Assembly (NCBI RefSeq): GCF_000265205.3
Contig: NC_018000.1
Span: forward strand, 5,861,001-5,925,000
DNA: 64,000 bases
Direction: 5' to 3'
Origin: Sinorhizobium fredii USDA 257
GTDB lineage: Bacteria; Pseudomonadota; Alphaproteobacteria; Rhizobiales; Rhizobiaceae
The notes beneath the pieces were generated by a model. That model did no database searches, was not told where the DNA came from, and saw nothing but the letters and a program-made list of their open reading frames with translations. Position numbers and translations under genes: made by a program. Shown here in pieces: positions 9,750 to 19,048 of this stretch; position 1 is the stretch's first letter, and each line of letters opens with the position of its first letter.

Positions 9750-10753
9750 GCGGAAAATCCTTCCTCAGAGGCAATTTCAAGAATACGCACGCCGGTCGCC
9801 TCGTCGGTTACGAGCGTGTCGAGATGGTTGCCCCGCATGACGCTGAGAATCGGGCCCGCCTTGTTCGGTCCGCTCGCGACCCCGATCTTGGTCGGGATCG
9901 AGGCAAATTCCTCAAGCGTCAGCGACACCAGCGAACGGTTGAGGCTGTAGTCGCAAACCCGGCCTCGTTCGTCGAGCAGGTGGGCGAGCAGTTCGCAGGT
10001 CGCGCCGGAGCGTTCGATCGCCGCCCGGTCGGTGCTCGAAGACGGATGCAGATCGTAGTAGCTCGAGTCGTCGGTAAGGATCGAGCCGATGCCAACCACC
10101 GCCACCTTCGCCTCGCGCGCCCGTTTGAAGACGTCGGCGACGGAGCGCATGCTGATCAGCATTTCGCGCTGCTTGGCATCGTCGGCGAAGAGGGGCGCGT
10201 GGATCTGGTAGGAGCGTCCGCCGAGCCGGTCGGCCATCAGGGTCGAGACATGATTGACATCGGTGTAGTGTTTGCCCTGCACGCAGCCCGTCGCCGGGAT
10301 GACTTCGACATCGAAACGACGCGGCGGCTTCAGGCCGGCGACGACGGCGCTCACGCCCTTGCCGCCGGTGATGCAGATTGTGTCGCGGTCGCCGATCTCC
10401 TCGAGCAACAGCCGTGCCGCCGCCTCGCCGACCGACTGAAGCGCAGTCTGCGGATTGCCGGAAATGGTCGGCACCACGACCGCGCGGCTGATGCCGCCGA
10501 GCGCGAGCAGTCGCTCCTCCATGTCAACCAGCGGCTCGACCGGCGATTTGATCTTGATCTCAACGAGACCGAGCTGGCGGCCGCGCTTGATGAGGCGGTT
10601 GACGGTGGCTTGCGAGATGCCGAGTTGGTCGGCGATCTGGGCCTGCGTCAGACCCTCCATATAGTGCAGGACGAGCGCCTGGTGCATCTGGCGGGCGATG
10701 ACGATCTCCTCGCGCGGTGCTGTCGTCCGGAGTTTCGGATTGGCGATTGGCAT
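9746..10753 (-). CDS. SorC/DeoR-type sugar-binding transcriptional regulator
   Basis: The 335-residue protein has an N-terminal helix-turn-helix (GLTQAQIADQLGISQATVNR, residues about 34-53) and a C-terminal sugar-phosphate-binding domain (SGNPQTAL, ICITGGKGVSAVV, GIGSILTDDSSYY, IPTKIGVASGPNKAG). This is the SorC family, which includes EryD and DeoR-like repressors released by a phosphorylated sugar. It sits in the middle of the operon, one base after the permease stop and overlapping the reductase start, which suggests autoregulation. Its likely target is the 27-bp palindrome at 14515-14541 upstream of the first gene; that link is inference. Confidence 0.88.
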   Translation of the reverse strand: MPIANPKLRTTAPREEIVIARQMHQALVLHYMEGLTQAQIADQLGISQATVNRLIKRGRQLGLVEIKIKSPVEPLVDMEERLLALGGISRAVVVPTISGNPQTALQSVGEAAARLLLEEIGDRDTICITGGKGVSAVVAGLKPPRRFDVEVIPATGCVQGKHYTDVNHVSTLMADRLGGRSYQIHAPLFADDAKQREMLISMRSVADVFKRAREAKVAVVGIGSILTDDSSYYDLHPSSSTDRAAIERSGATCELLAHLLDERGRVCDYSLNRSLVSLTLEEFASIPTKIGVASGPNKAGPILSVMRGNHLDTLVTDEATGVRILEIASEEGFSA

Positions 10754-10754
10754 G

Positions 10755-11744
10755 TCAGGCGGCCTTCCGATTGTGCAGGAAATGGTCGATGGAAACGGCA
10801 GCGAGCAGAATGCACCCCTTGATCATGTCCTGCCAATAGACGGAGACGTTCAGCAGGATCAGCGAACTGGTGACGACAGAGAGAAGCGCTATGCCGAGGA
10901 TGGCGCCGAGGATCGTGCCGGAGCCGCCGTTGAGCGAGGCGCCACCGATTACCGCCGCCGCAATGATGTTGAGTTCCATGCCGACGCCGAAGGTGGGGGT
11001 CGCGGCACCGAAACGGGACATGTAGATGGCTCCCGCCACACCGGCGAGCGTCGAGCAGAGCACCGTCACCCAGAATTTCACGCGATTGGTCTTGATGCCG
11101 GAATAGAGCGCCGCCTTCTCGTTGCTGCCGGTGTAGAAGACCTTGCGGAAGGCGGTTGCCCGGCGCAGCAGGAAGTCGAACAGGATGACGACGGCGACGA
11201 AGATCAGGATGACATAGGGAACGCCGTAAAACGTGCCCTGCCCCACCGCCTTGAAGCCCGACGGCAGTGTGAAGAGCGAAAGCGGCGTGCCCTTTGTGAT
11301 GATGAGGCAAAGCCCGCGTACGATCACCATCGCGGCGAGCGACGTGATGAAGTGGTTGAGACCCACGACCGTCACGAAGAAACCCATGATGCTGCCAATC
11401 GCGCTGCTCGCGGCAATGCCTACAAGAGAGGCCGCCCAAGGGTCGACGCCGGCTAGGAAGAGCGAACCCGAGAGCACCATGGCAAAGCAGACGACGGAGC
11501 CAACCGCGAGATCGATGCCGCCGACGATGAGCAGGATCGTCATGCCCACGACGACGATGCCCTCAACGGAAAAACTCATCAGCATGGCGCGGAAGTTGCC
11601 GAGTGTCAGGAAATGCGGCGAGGCAAAGCTCATCATTACGCAGAGTGCAAGGATGATCGCGATCAGCCCCGCCTCGCGCATCCTGCCCATGCGCTTCCAG
11701 GACGATGTCTTCGGCGCGCCTGCCACAATCGTGTCGAGTGCCAT
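10755..11744 (-). CDS. Ribose-type sugar ABC transporter permease (RbsC family)
   Basis: This is the membrane channel subunit of a carbohydrate ABC importer, about 329 residues with roughly eight to ten hydrophobic helices. Recognisable blocks are NFRAMLMSFSVEGIVVVGMTILLIVGGIDLAVGS near residue 60, the cytoplasmic coupling region FYTGSNEKAALYSGI, and AAAVIGGASLNGGSGTILGAILG towards the end. All are typical of BPD_transp_2 permeases. The start at 11744 is preferred over a longer frame because GGGAGG sits just upstream; it lies 22 bp after the ATPase gene. Substrate class (pentose, polyol) is inferred from the catabolic genes downstream. Confidence 0.9.
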   Translation of the reverse strand: MALDTIVAGAPKTSSWKRMGRMREAGLIAIILALCVMMSFASPHFLTLGNFRAMLMSFSVEGIVVVGMTILLIVGGIDLAVGSVVCFAMVLSGSLFLAGVDPWAASLVGIAASSAIGSIMGFFVTVVGLNHFITSLAAMVIVRGLCLIITKGTPLSLFTLPSGFKAVGQGTFYGVPYVILIFVAVVILFDFLLRRATAFRKVFYTGSNEKAALYSGIKTNRVKFWVTVLCSTLAGVAGAIYMSRFGAATPTFGVGMELNIIAAAVIGGASLNGGSGTILGAILGIALLSVVTSSLILLNVSVYWQDMIKGCILLAAVSIDHFLHNRKAA

Positions 11745-11766
11745 TCCCGTCCCTCCCAATTTCTCG

Positions 11767-13293
11767 TCACGCTGCATGGCTCGCCGCCCTTGCCGTTCCC
11801 ACCCCCGAGGCAAGGCGGATCACGGCCTCTTCCGTCATTTCGTCGGCGCCGAGTTCACCAGCGATGCGCCCCTCCCGGACGACGAGCACGCGGTCCGAGA
11901 GACCGAGCAGCTCTGGCATCTCCGAAGATATGACGATGATACCGATGCCCGAGCAGGCAAGCTCACGCAGCAGCCGGTGAATTTCCGCCTTCGCGCCCAC
12001 ATCGATGCCGCGCGTCGGCTCGTCCATCAGGATCACCTTCGGCTTCACCGCGAGCTGCTTGGCGATCGCGACCTTCTGCTGGTTACCGCCTGAGAGCGAT
12101 TTTACGGGTGCCTCGACACCGCCCATCCGCACTGCAAGCCGTCGGGCGAAATCCTCAGCAAGCGCGGCCTCCGCACGCCCGTTCATGAGACCGACGGCAT
12201 TCGTCAGCGACTTCAGTTCCAGCACGGAAATGTTCTGCGCGATCGACATCTCCAGAAAGATGCCAGCGCCCTTTCGGTCCTCCGACAGATAAACGACCCC
12301 GGCCTTCACCGCATCGGAATAGGAATTGATCGTCTGCGTCTTGCCGCGGAGGCGTACCGCACCGGCCGTGCGCGCTCGAAGCCCGCATATACCCTCGGCG
12401 ATTTCCGTGCGGCCGGATCCGATCAGGCCGCCAATGCCAAGAATCTCGCCCTTGCGAAGCGCGAAGCTGACGCCATGGAAACGCTCGCCGTCACCAATGT
12501 TGTCCACCTCGAAGACCAGCTCGCCAGACGCCTCACCGGGCCTAAGCTTTTCCGGGTAGAGCTGCGTGATCTCGCGCCCCACCATCCGGCGTACCACGTC
12601 ATCCGGCGTGATGTCGGCAATGCGATCGGTACAGACGTAACGGCCATCGCGGAACACGGTCACCCGGTCACAGAGGCTGAATATCTCGGCCATGCGATGA
12701 CTGATATAGATGATTGATATGCCGTTCGCCTTGAGATCTCGGACAATCGAAAAGAGCTGCTGCGCCTCGCTTTCGGTCAGCGCCGCGGTCGGCTCGTCCA
12801 GGATCAGCACCCGGCAGTCGAGCGTCAAAGCCTTGGCGATCTCGACGAGCTGCTGGCTGGAAATCGGTAGGTCCGCAACCTTGCGGCCGACATCGATTGC
12901 GCCCAGCCGATGCATTACCGCCTGCGCGTCACGTTCGAGCGCGCGGTAGTTCATGAAGGGGGCACGGCGGCGGTTGGTCGCCGCCATGAACATGTTTTCC
13001 GCAACCGTCACATCCGGGCAGAGGGCGATTTCCTGATGCACCAGACCAATGCCGAGCGATTGGGCGACGGCTGGTGAGGATATCCGCACGACCTTCCCGT
13101 CCATGCGGATCTCGCCCTCGGTCGGCTGCAGTACGCCTGCGATGATGTTCATCAATGTCGACTTTCCGGCGCCGTTCTCGCCGCAGAGCGCATGGATCTC
13201 ACCGCGTTCGAGTATGAAATCGACGTCCGTCAGCGCCTTCACCGCACCGAAGTGCTTGGTGACGCGATGAATTGTCAGCACAGGCTCCGCCAT
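11767..13293 (-). CDS. Sugar ABC transporter ATP-binding protein (RbsA/MglA family, two ATPase domains)
   Basis: A 508-residue energy-coupling subunit with two fused ABC domains, as in RbsA. Domain one has Walker [10 protein letters not shown], the unusual signature-region [13 protein letters not shown] and Walker [12 protein letters not shown]. Domain two has [15 protein letters not shown] in place of a classical Walker [16 protein letters not shown] and [16 protein letters not shown]. The degenerate second site is normal for this family. It lies 62 bp after the binding-protein gene and 22 bp before the permease. Confidence 0.92.
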   Translation of the reverse strand: MAEPVLTIHRVTKHFGAVKALTDVDFILERGEIHALCGENGAGKSTLMNIIAGVLQPTEGEIRMDGKVVRISSPAVAQSLGIGLVHQEIALCPDVTVAENMFMAATNRRRAPFMNYRALERDAQAVMHRLGAIDVGRKVADLPISSQQLVEIAKALTLDCRVLILDEPTAALTESEAQQLFSIVRDLKANGISIIYISHRMAEIFSLCDRVTVFRDGRYVCTDRIADITPDDVVRRMVGREITQLYPEKLRPGEASGELVFEVDNIGDGERFHGVSFALRKGEILGIGGLIGSGRTEIAEGICGLRARTAGAVRLRGKTQTINSYSDAVKAGVVYLSEDRKGAGIFLEMSIAQNISVLELKSLTNAVGLMNGRAEAALAEDFARRLAVRMGGVEAPVKSLSGGNQQKVAIAKQLAVKPKVILMDEPTRGIDVGAKAEIHRLLRELACSGIGIIVISSEMPELLGLSDRVLVVREGRIAGELGADEMTEEAVIRLASGVGTARAASHAA

Positions 13294-13355
13294 CGTGTTC
13301 CTCCCCTACCCGAGACCATCCGCGCTATGAGGCGCGGATGGCGCAATTCCGCAGC

Positions 13356-14384
13356 TTACTCCTCGATGCCCTTCGTGCCGCGACGTTTCAGGTATTTGTC
13401 CCAATAGAAGTCATCGGCATTTTCCGCCGTCACGATGGAGAGGCCGTTGTCGACGACCGGGATGCTCATCGGGTTGAAGCCGGATCGCTTGGCATCGTTC
13501 ATCGGATCGATCAATTCCGGATGCTTGGCGAGCCACAGCAACATGAAGCCCATATAGCCCTGCATGCCCTGGTTCGGGTTGATTGAACCGAAGACCTCGC
13601 CAGCCTTGATCATGTCGAGGATATTGGCGTTGACGTCCGCGCACATGACGAGGACCTTGCCGCCGCTTTCCTTGTTGGCCTGGGCGGCGCCGATTGCCGA
13701 ATTCGCTTCCGGCATGAAGACGGCGCCGAGGTTTGGATTGGCCTGGATGATGCTGTTGAGGCCCTGATAGGCCTTGGTCGGATCCTGATTGGAGGCAGCG
13801 CGGCCGACCAGCTTCATGTCCGGCCACTGCTCCTCCATGCGGCCGATGAAGGCCGCGATGCGCTTGTCGTGGTTGCCCTGGCCCGGATTTTCCAGAACCG
13901 CATACTCGCCCTTGCCGCCCATCTTTTCGGCGATCGCGTCGGCGGCATAGATGCCTTCGCGGGTATTGTCCGAGGTGATGAACGACACGCGCTTGGAGAG
14001 CGGCGAGTCGGCCGCGAAGGTCACGACCGCCGTGCCCTGGTCGATCGCGCGGTTGATCGGCTCGATGAAGGGGTCGGAGTTCATCGGATGGACGAGAATA
14101 CCAGCCGGGTTCTGTGCCAGTGCCTGGTCGAAGGTGGCGATCTGTTTGTTGACGTCATATTCCGGCGTGCCCGTATATTCCGTTTCGCAGCCGAACTGCT
14201 GGCCCGCCTGCTTGAACATTTCATAGACCGGAAACCAGTATTCGACGCCCGAGACCATGACGTTCATGACGTATTTTTCGCCCGGTTTGCAGCGGAACGG
14301 GTTCTCTGTCTCGGCGGCTGCGGAATCGGCAAAAAGCGTTGCCGCAAGGACCGCCATCGCGGTCGTGCTAAAAAAAGTGCGCAA
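13356..14384 (-). CDS. Periplasmic sugar-binding protein (RbsB-like, Peripla_BP_4)
   Basis: First gene of the minus-strand uptake and catabolic operon. The 342-residue product has a signal peptide (MRTFFSTTAMAVLAATLFADSAAA, cleavage after AAA) and a two-lobe type I sugar-binding fold: YVMNVMVSGVEYWFPVYEMF, NPAGILVHPMNSDPFIEPI, FITSDNTREGIYAADAIAEKMGGKGE and PNLGAVFMPEANSAIGAAQANKE. It captures the substrate and delivers it to the RbsC/RbsA-type transporter. Binding-protein genes are usually the most highly expressed of such operons, consistent with first position directly after the palindromic operator candidate. Confidence 0.9.
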   Translation of the reverse strand: MRTFFSTTAMAVLAATLFADSAAAETENPFRCKPGEKYVMNVMVSGVEYWFPVYEMFKQAGQQFGCETEYTGTPEYDVNKQIATFDQALAQNPAGILVHPMNSDPFIEPINRAIDQGTAVVTFAADSPLSKRVSFITSDNTREGIYAADAIAEKMGGKGEYAVLENPGQGNHDKRIAAFIGRMEEQWPDMKLVGRAASNQDPTKAYQGLNSIIQANPNLGAVFMPEANSAIGAAQANKESGGKVLVMCADVNANILDMIKAGEVFGSINPNQGMQGYMGFMLLWLAKHPELIDPMNDAKRSGFNPMSIPVVDNGLSIVTAENADDFYWDKYLKRRGTKGIEE

Positions 14385-14514
14385 GTGTCCTCCTCGAGGC
14401 CGAAGCCCCTCCCAAAAATCCCGAAGGCGCCGAACCGACGCCGATCTCAGTGAAGACCGGATTTCCTCCTCGAAGTCCGGTATGGGCAGCTAAATGCAAA
14501 GCGCATGGCCTGTC

Positions 14515-14541
14515 AATATAATTCATCGTATGAATTATATT
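14515..14541. promoter_or_regulatory. Candidate SorC-family operator: perfect palindrome, 12-bp arms, 3-bp spacer
   Basis: The core reads ATTCATCGTATGAAT, with arms that continue as perfect complement to 12 bp on each side of a CGT spacer. It lies about 130 bp upstream of the binding-protein ATG in an AT-rich patch, and a further half-site (TTTCATACG) follows at once. Perfect symmetry and position fit an operator for the SorC-type regulator encoded within the operon. Binding is not shown by sequence alone. Confidence 0.6.
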
Positions 14542-14691
14542 TCATACGCTCGCAAAGGGCGACAGCCGGGCGGTGAGGACGTGACCAATCCTCTGCTCCC
14601 CACTCCACCCGAAAAATCGCTTCTCGAAGTACGATCCATGCGCTTGAAGATTGAGTGCTAAGGTGTGGGGGTGGCTTTTGGGAGGAAAGCT

Positions 14692-15283
14692 ATGTCTAGC
14701 TGGAACTCGGGCCGCATCATCGGTCAGAAGCCTCCATTAAAGCCGAAGGAGGTCTGGGCCATCCGCACCCGCCTCCAGATGTTGGGTGCAGTGCGCGACC
14801 TGGCGCTGTTCAACCTCGCGATCGACAGCAAATTGCGAGCTTGTGATCTCGTCGCGATCTCAGTTGGCGATGTTTCGATTTCCGGGAGGGTTCGCGAGCG
14901 GGCGATCATTATTCAACGGAAGACCGGCCGACCCGTGCAATTCGAGATCACCGATCAAACGCGGGAGGCTATCGCGGCATGGATTGGAAGTCGCAGGCTC
15001 GGTGAACGGGATTACCTGTTTCCAAGCCGCGTGCACGTATTGCCGCATCTGTCGACGCGGCAATATAGCAGGGTCGTTGAACGGTGGGTGTCGAGCATCG
15101 AATCCCAAACGCTACGGCACACACTCGATGAGGCGGACGAAGGCGGCCCACATTTACAAGAAGACGGGCAATCTGCGCGCCGTCCAGCTCTTGCTCGGCC
15201 ACAAGAAGCTGGAGAGCACCGTACAGTACCTCGGAATCGAGGTGGACGACGCCCTGGCCATCTCTGAGCAGGTTGAGTTGTAG
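14692..15283 (+). pseudogene. Tyrosine recombinase/integrase-like gene with one frameshift
   Basis: The first frame, from ATG 14692, gives SSWNSGRIIGQKPPLKPKEVW, LAIDSKLRACDLVAI and LFPSRVHVLPHLSTRQYSRVV, which match the small (about 200-residue) core-only tyrosine recombinases common in rhizobia. Near 15090-15100 the frame is lost. The +1 frame then carries YGTHSMRRTKAAHIYKKTG, LRAVQLLLGHKKLESTVQYLG and VDDALAISEQVEL, which hold the catalytic His/Arg box and the nucleophilic Tyr. One inserted or deleted base explains the break, so the protein is probably inactive. These proteins lack the N-terminal arm-binding domain and are often remnants of mobile DNA; it marks the edge of the respiratory module. 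Confidence 0.8.
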
Positions 15284-15335
15284 TTACTCGATAGCGGCGC
15301 TTCGAACAGAGGCGCCGCTATCGCCACGCGGAAGC

Positions 15336-15833
15336 CAAATTCGACCCGGTCGGTGATCACCACGGGAGCAACATTCAAGGCCGCGATGGTCAATTATCAT
15401 CCCGGCGCAAATGGCCGGGCTCTTGGCGCACCAGGCAGGGCTCGCCATTCAGTCGGGCTCGCGTCCGTTCGATCCGGTCGCCTTCGAATCGGCGCTGCAG
15501 CCCGGCATGCATATAGTCGGCGACGCGATCATCGGCGGGGTATGCCGAAATCCGCCTTCTGCGCTGACAGCCGGGCCAAAGCCTGCGCCTTTGCCATCGC
15601 GGCCGATCTCACCGAATCAGCGCGTTTCCCGGCGCATTTGTTCAACACCTGCCGCACCCTTCTCGGCCCGACGATGCGTTCAGCAACGCCATCAGCTTCA
15701 AGCTCGTCGACGGGAAGCTCAAGAGAGTCATCGGGTTTGTCAGCAAGGTCGAGGAAAGCTCCGAGGTCGCTGGCAGGCTGCGCTCGCGGCGGAAGCCGGA
15801 AATGACGCCTTCACGCACCATGTGTTTGGCTGA
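15336..15833 (+). pseudogene. Decayed C-terminal part of flavocytochrome c sulfide dehydrogenase (second copy)
   Basis: Pieces in three frames align in order with the C-terminal third of the intact flavoprotein at 31481-32755: RSVITTGATFKAA, then IPAQMAGLLAHQAGL and DPVAFESALQPGMHIVGDAIIGG, then MPKSAFCADSRAKACAFAIAADLT with FPAHLFNTCRTLLGP, then KLVDGKLKRVIGFVSKVEESSEVAGR and a final HHVFG stop. Several frameshifts make it non-functional and the N-terminal two thirds are absent. Residues differ at many positions from the intact copy, so this is an old or separately acquired paralogue. Its end lies 9 bp from the end of convergent fixI, the same arrangement as the reciprocal remnant at 31.2 kb. 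Confidence 0.82.
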
Positions 15834-15841
15834 AACGAAAC

Positions 15842-18028
15842 TCAACTCCGCTCGACGGCCGGACCGGCCATTGCGGAAATGCCGGTGCCATTGTGTATAC
15901 GCTCCGCCTTGGCGCCGGATCGTTGCTCCGGGACCAGCGCTGGAACAGGATCGGGCAGCCGCTCTAGCCGCAGCGAATTCACCACCACGAGGATGCTCGA
16001 GCCGGCCATGACCGCCGCCGCAAGGATTGGCTGCAGAAGTCCGAATGTTGCGAACGTCAGCGCGACAAGGTTGTAGCCGAACGCCCACATAAGGTTGGTC
16101 AAGATGGTCCTGCGGACCGCGCGGGCCACGTCGACGATCCAGGGCAGCATCCACAATCCATCCGCAGGCAGCACGAGCGCCGCAGTCTCGCGGGCGAGAT
16201 CGGTGGCGGAGCCGACGGCGATACCGACATCTGCGGCGGCCAATACCGGGCCGTCATTCAGTCCATCGCCGACCATCGCCACCGAACCGTGGTCATGGCG
16301 GAGCCGATCCAGGGCCAGCCGTTTGGCCTCCGGCGAAAGGCCCGCTTTGACGTCCTTGATCCCAACCAGGGCCGCGATCCGCTCCGCCGCTTGCGCCAAG
16401 TCGCCGGTCAACAGTGTGGCGTCGAGCCCGCGCTCACGCAGGGCCGCGATCGCGCCCTGCGCCTCTGGAAGCGGTGAGTCATCGAGCGACAGCACGGCTT
16501 GAACCCGCTCGCCCCAACCGACATAGACCACCGAATGACCGCTCGCCTCCAGCGTTCGCGCACGCTCGGTCAGGAACGGGGAAAGCGGCCAGCCCAGATC
16601 ATTCATCAACCTGCCGTTCCCTACCGCCACGGGCCGGCCTTCGGCGCTGCCGCGGATGCCACGGCCGGGAATCGTCCGAACATCGCGGGTGACGAGCGGC
16701 GTGATGTCCCGCTGAGCGGCGCCTGCGGCGATAGCCCGCGCCAGACCATGCTCGGAAAGCCGCTCCAGACCGGCGGCCCGCGCCAGTACTTCGTCGATGC
16801 CGACCTCCTCGCGGTCGACGCCGACGAGACGCGCTTTGCCCGCAGTCAGAGTGCCGGTCTTGTCGAAGGCGAGTAACCGTACACGCGCGAGAGTCTCGAG
16901 CACGCCGGGGTCGCGGACGAGGCAGCCGTGCCGCGCGAGCCGGCCGATGCCGAGAGAAGTCGCCATCGGAGCAGCGAGGCCGACGGCACAAGGACAGGCA
17001 ACCACCAGTACCGAGAGGCCAATCAGCAACGCCCTATCGAACGGCAATGACTGCGCCCAGTAAACGATCGTTAGACCGCCGAGGGCGAGGACCAGCGGCA
17101 CGGACACGCCCACGGCGCGGTCTGCAACGCGCTGGGTTGAACTGCGACGGCCCAGCGCTTCGCGCACCGACCGGCAAATCCGCGCCCAGCGGGTTGCGGT
17201 TCCGTCACCGCTGCTTTGTATCAGGAGCGGGCCGTCGATATTGATGCTACCGGCAATCACCTTGGAGCCGGCGCCCTTTGTCACTTGCCGGCTTTCTCCG
17301 GTAATCACGGCTTCATCGGTGTTCGATTCCCCCTCGACAACCACACCGTCGACCGGAATGCGCTCGCCTGGCCGGACCCGCACCAGCATGCCGGCCGACA
17401 CCTCCCGCACCGGACGGCGGATCTCTGCCGCGCCATGGACCACGGTCGCGCTCTCGCTTTCTGCGGCCAGAAGAGGTTCGAGGTCGCGCGCCGCCCTTGC
17501 GCGGCCAACAGCCTCGAGATAGCGGCCAACGGTGAATAGCATCAGCACCATCACGGCGGTGTCGAAATAGACATGCGTGCTGCCCTCGAACACGGCCAAT
17601 GCCGAATAGAGGTACGCGGCAGCGACGCCAAGCACGATGAGTGCCGACGACGTCACTCGTCCCTGAATGCCATTGAGCCACATTTCGCGCAGATAAGGTC
17701 CGCCGAGAATCACGACCGCCGGCGTCGCGAAGATCCAGAGCAAAAAGTGAACCCACGGCAGCACGCCCGCATCGACCCCGGTGAACGCGTCCGAATAGAG
17801 GAGGAGGCTGAACATCATGATATTCATGGAGAGAAAGCCTCCCACGCCGAGCTGGATCAGAAGCCAGGCGGCTTCCCACTCTTCGTGTCTGCCGCTCTTC
17901 ACCTGAAAGGCGATGCAGCAGCCGTAGCAGCAGAACGCGCAAGCCTCGCCGTTGAGCCTGCGCTCCATCGGGCGCAGGCCGACGGGCAGTGAACAGTGGC
18001 TACAGAGTATGTCGTCATGCGCAGTCAT
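15842..18028 (-). CDS. fixI: Copper-transporting P1B-type ATPase of cbb3 oxidase maturation (FixI/CcoI)
   Basis: This 728-residue heavy-metal ATPase exports copper needed for the CuB site of cbb3 oxidase. Sequence shows N-terminal cysteine sites CSHC and CCYGC, six to eight membrane helices, the TGES-type actuator (ITGESRQVTKG), the ion channel CPC (VVACPCAVGLAAPMATSLG), the phosphorylation site DKTGTLTAGK, the SEHGLA His-Pro-like loop and hinge VGDGLNDGPVLA. The start at 18028 overlaps the upstream TauE/SafE-type gene by ATGA; a longer frame upstream is out-of-frame shadow. It ends the cbb3 operon. The C-terminal tail past the last helix is longer than usual and low in homology. Confidence 0.92.
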   Translation of the reverse strand: MTAHDDILCSHCSLPVGLRPMERRLNGEACAFCCYGCCIAFQVKSGRHEEWEAAWLLIQLGVGGFLSMNIMMFSLLLYSDAFTGVDAGVLPWVHFLLWIFATPAVVILGGPYLREMWLNGIQGRVTSSALIVLGVAAAYLYSALAVFEGSTHVYFDTAVMVLMLFTVGRYLEAVGRARAARDLEPLLAAESESATVVHGAAEIRRPVREVSAGMLVRVRPGERIPVDGVVVEGESNTDEAVITGESRQVTKGAGSKVIAGSINIDGPLLIQSSGDGTATRWARICRSVREALGRRSSTQRVADRAVGVSVPLVLALGGLTIVYWAQSLPFDRALLIGLSVLVVACPCAVGLAAPMATSLGIGRLARHGCLVRDPGVLETLARVRLLAFDKTGTLTAGKARLVGVDREEVGIDEVLARAAGLERLSEHGLARAIAAGAAQRDITPLVTRDVRTIPGRGIRGSAEGRPVAVGNGRLMNDLGWPLSPFLTERARTLEASGHSVVYVGWGERVQAVLSLDDSPLPEAQGAIAALRERGLDATLLTGDLAQAAERIAALVGIKDVKAGLSPEAKRLALDRLRHDHGSVAMVGDGLNDGPVLAAADVGIAVGSATDLARETAALVLPADGLWMLPWIVDVARAVRRTILTNLMWAFGYNLVALTFATFGLLQPILAAAVMAGSSILVVVNSLRLERLPDPVPALVPEQRSGAKAERIHNGTGISAMAGPAVERS

Positions 18029-18753
18029 GCGGGATGTCCGTTCAGCCAGGCAAGGCCGATATGCGCGTGAGAAGGCAGGAGACCACGGCCGAGCGTGATG
18101 AGACCGAGCAAGAGAATAAAGCCACCGGCCAGCCGCACGCCGCGCCGCCGCGAGGCTGGCCCGAGTATCCGGCCAACGCCACCCATCATCAACATAGCGG
18201 GGAAGGTTCCCAGTCCGAACCATGCCATGACGAGGAACCCGGGAAGCGCTCCGGCGGTGCTCGCCGCCTGGGCGGCGAAGGCATAGACCAGGGGACATGG
18301 CAGGAAGCCGTTGAAAACGCCAAAGGCGAGCGGTGCGGCGCTGCTCCGGGCCGTCAACAGACCGCGCAGGGACAATGCAAATGTACTGCCGCCAAATCCG
18401 ATCGCGAGGCGATGAAAGACCTGCAACAAGCCGAAGAACTGCAACGCCATGGCAATCATGAGCAGGCCAGCGACGATCGCGAGAATTCGTTGGCCGATGT
18501 CGAGGGTGCCGTTCAAGAGCGGCACCGCCGTTAGACCTTGCGTGGTGCAGATGACCTGACCTATCGCACCCGCGAGCCCGCCCAGAAAGCAATAGGTTGT
18601 CAACCGGCCGGTATTATAGAGCAGGTGGCGAAGGACGGTTGCGCCTCCGCCTCGCTGATCGCGGCCCAGCGCGCAGGCAAAGCCGCCGCACATGCCGATG
18701 CAATGAAAGCTACCTGCAAATCCAGCGGCGAAGATCATGAGGTAGTAGATCAT
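18025..18753 (-). CDS. Sulfite exporter TauE/SafE family protein of the cbb3 cluster
   Basis: A polytopic membrane protein of about 242 residues with the conserved opening FAAGFAGSFHCIGMCGGFACALG, a double-cysteine GMCGGF motif typical of the UreH/DsbD-like transmembrane family placed beside cbb3 oxidase genes. Later blocks are YNTGRLTTYCFLGGLAGAIGQ, FNGFLPCPLVYAFAAQAASTAGALPGFLVM and WFGLGTFPAM. Family members in this position are linked to oxidase assembly or copper handling, although the name refers to sulfur transport. Start 18753 is chosen because it is 19 bp after the preceding small gene and begins the first helix; its ribosome site is weak. The stop overlaps fixI (ATGA). Confidence 0.85.
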   Translation of the reverse strand: MIYYLMIFAAGFAGSFHCIGMCGGFACALGRDQRGGGATVLRHLLYNTGRLTTYCFLGGLAGAIGQVICTTQGLTAVPLLNGTLDIGQRILAIVAGLLMIAMALQFFGLLQVFHRLAIGFGGSTFALSLRGLLTARSSAAPLAFGVFNGFLPCPLVYAFAAQAASTAGALPGFLVMAWFGLGTFPAMLMMGGVGRILGPASRRRGVRLAGGFILLLGLITLGRGLLPSHAHIGLAWLNGHPA

Positions 18754-18772
18754 TGGCGTTTTCGCTGCGCCG

Positions 18773-18895
18773 CTATAGCCGCACAAGATAGAAAAGATAG
18801 ATGATAAAGCCGACGGTGCAGCCGCCATAGATGAGGAAGCCGAGCATCTGCGGCAAGCCGGCGTCAGCGAGCTTGAAGACGGTGTCCTGTAGCAT
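18773..18895 (-). CDS. Small single-span membrane protein, 40 residues
   Basis: Too short for routine gene calling, but well supported. A strong AGGAGG lies 8 bases before the ATG at 18895. The product MLQDTVFKLADAGLPQMLGF continues into one hydrophobic helix (LIYGGCTVGFIIYLFYL) and stops after VRL. It sits inside the cbb3 operon between another tiny membrane gene and the TauE/SafE-like gene. By size and position it could be a CcoS-like or CcoQ-like accessory, but it lacks recognisable motifs of either. Function unknown. Confidence 0.65.
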   Translation of the reverse strand: MLQDTVFKLADAGLPQMLGFLIYGGCTVGFIIYLFYLVRL

Positions 18896-18909
18896 CCACG
18901 CCTCCTATG

Positions 18910-19017
18910 TCAGCCGAAATAAAGACGAAGCACGTTTATCGCCACCTCGAAGGTCAGGAAAAGGAGGTTCAATGCGGCGACCCCAAGGAGAATTTTTGCT
19001 ATCAACATCTCCATCAT
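18910..19017 (-). CDS. Very small membrane protein, 35 residues
   Basis: The frame MMEMLIAKILLGVAALNLLF continues into LTFEVAINVLRLYFG and is almost entirely one transmembrane helix. It lies 31 bp after the preceding small gene and 14 bp before the next, inside the cbb3 operon, so the four tiny genes form a continuous run. The start is uncertain because a longer cysteine-rich frame extends upstream across the preceding gene; that extension looks like shadow. No family is recognised. Confidence 0.55.
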   Translation of the reverse strand: MMEMLIAKILLGVAALNLLFLTFEVAINVLRLYFG

Positions 19018-19048
19018 TCCTGCCTTACCGGCCCTTGCGACAGTCTTC

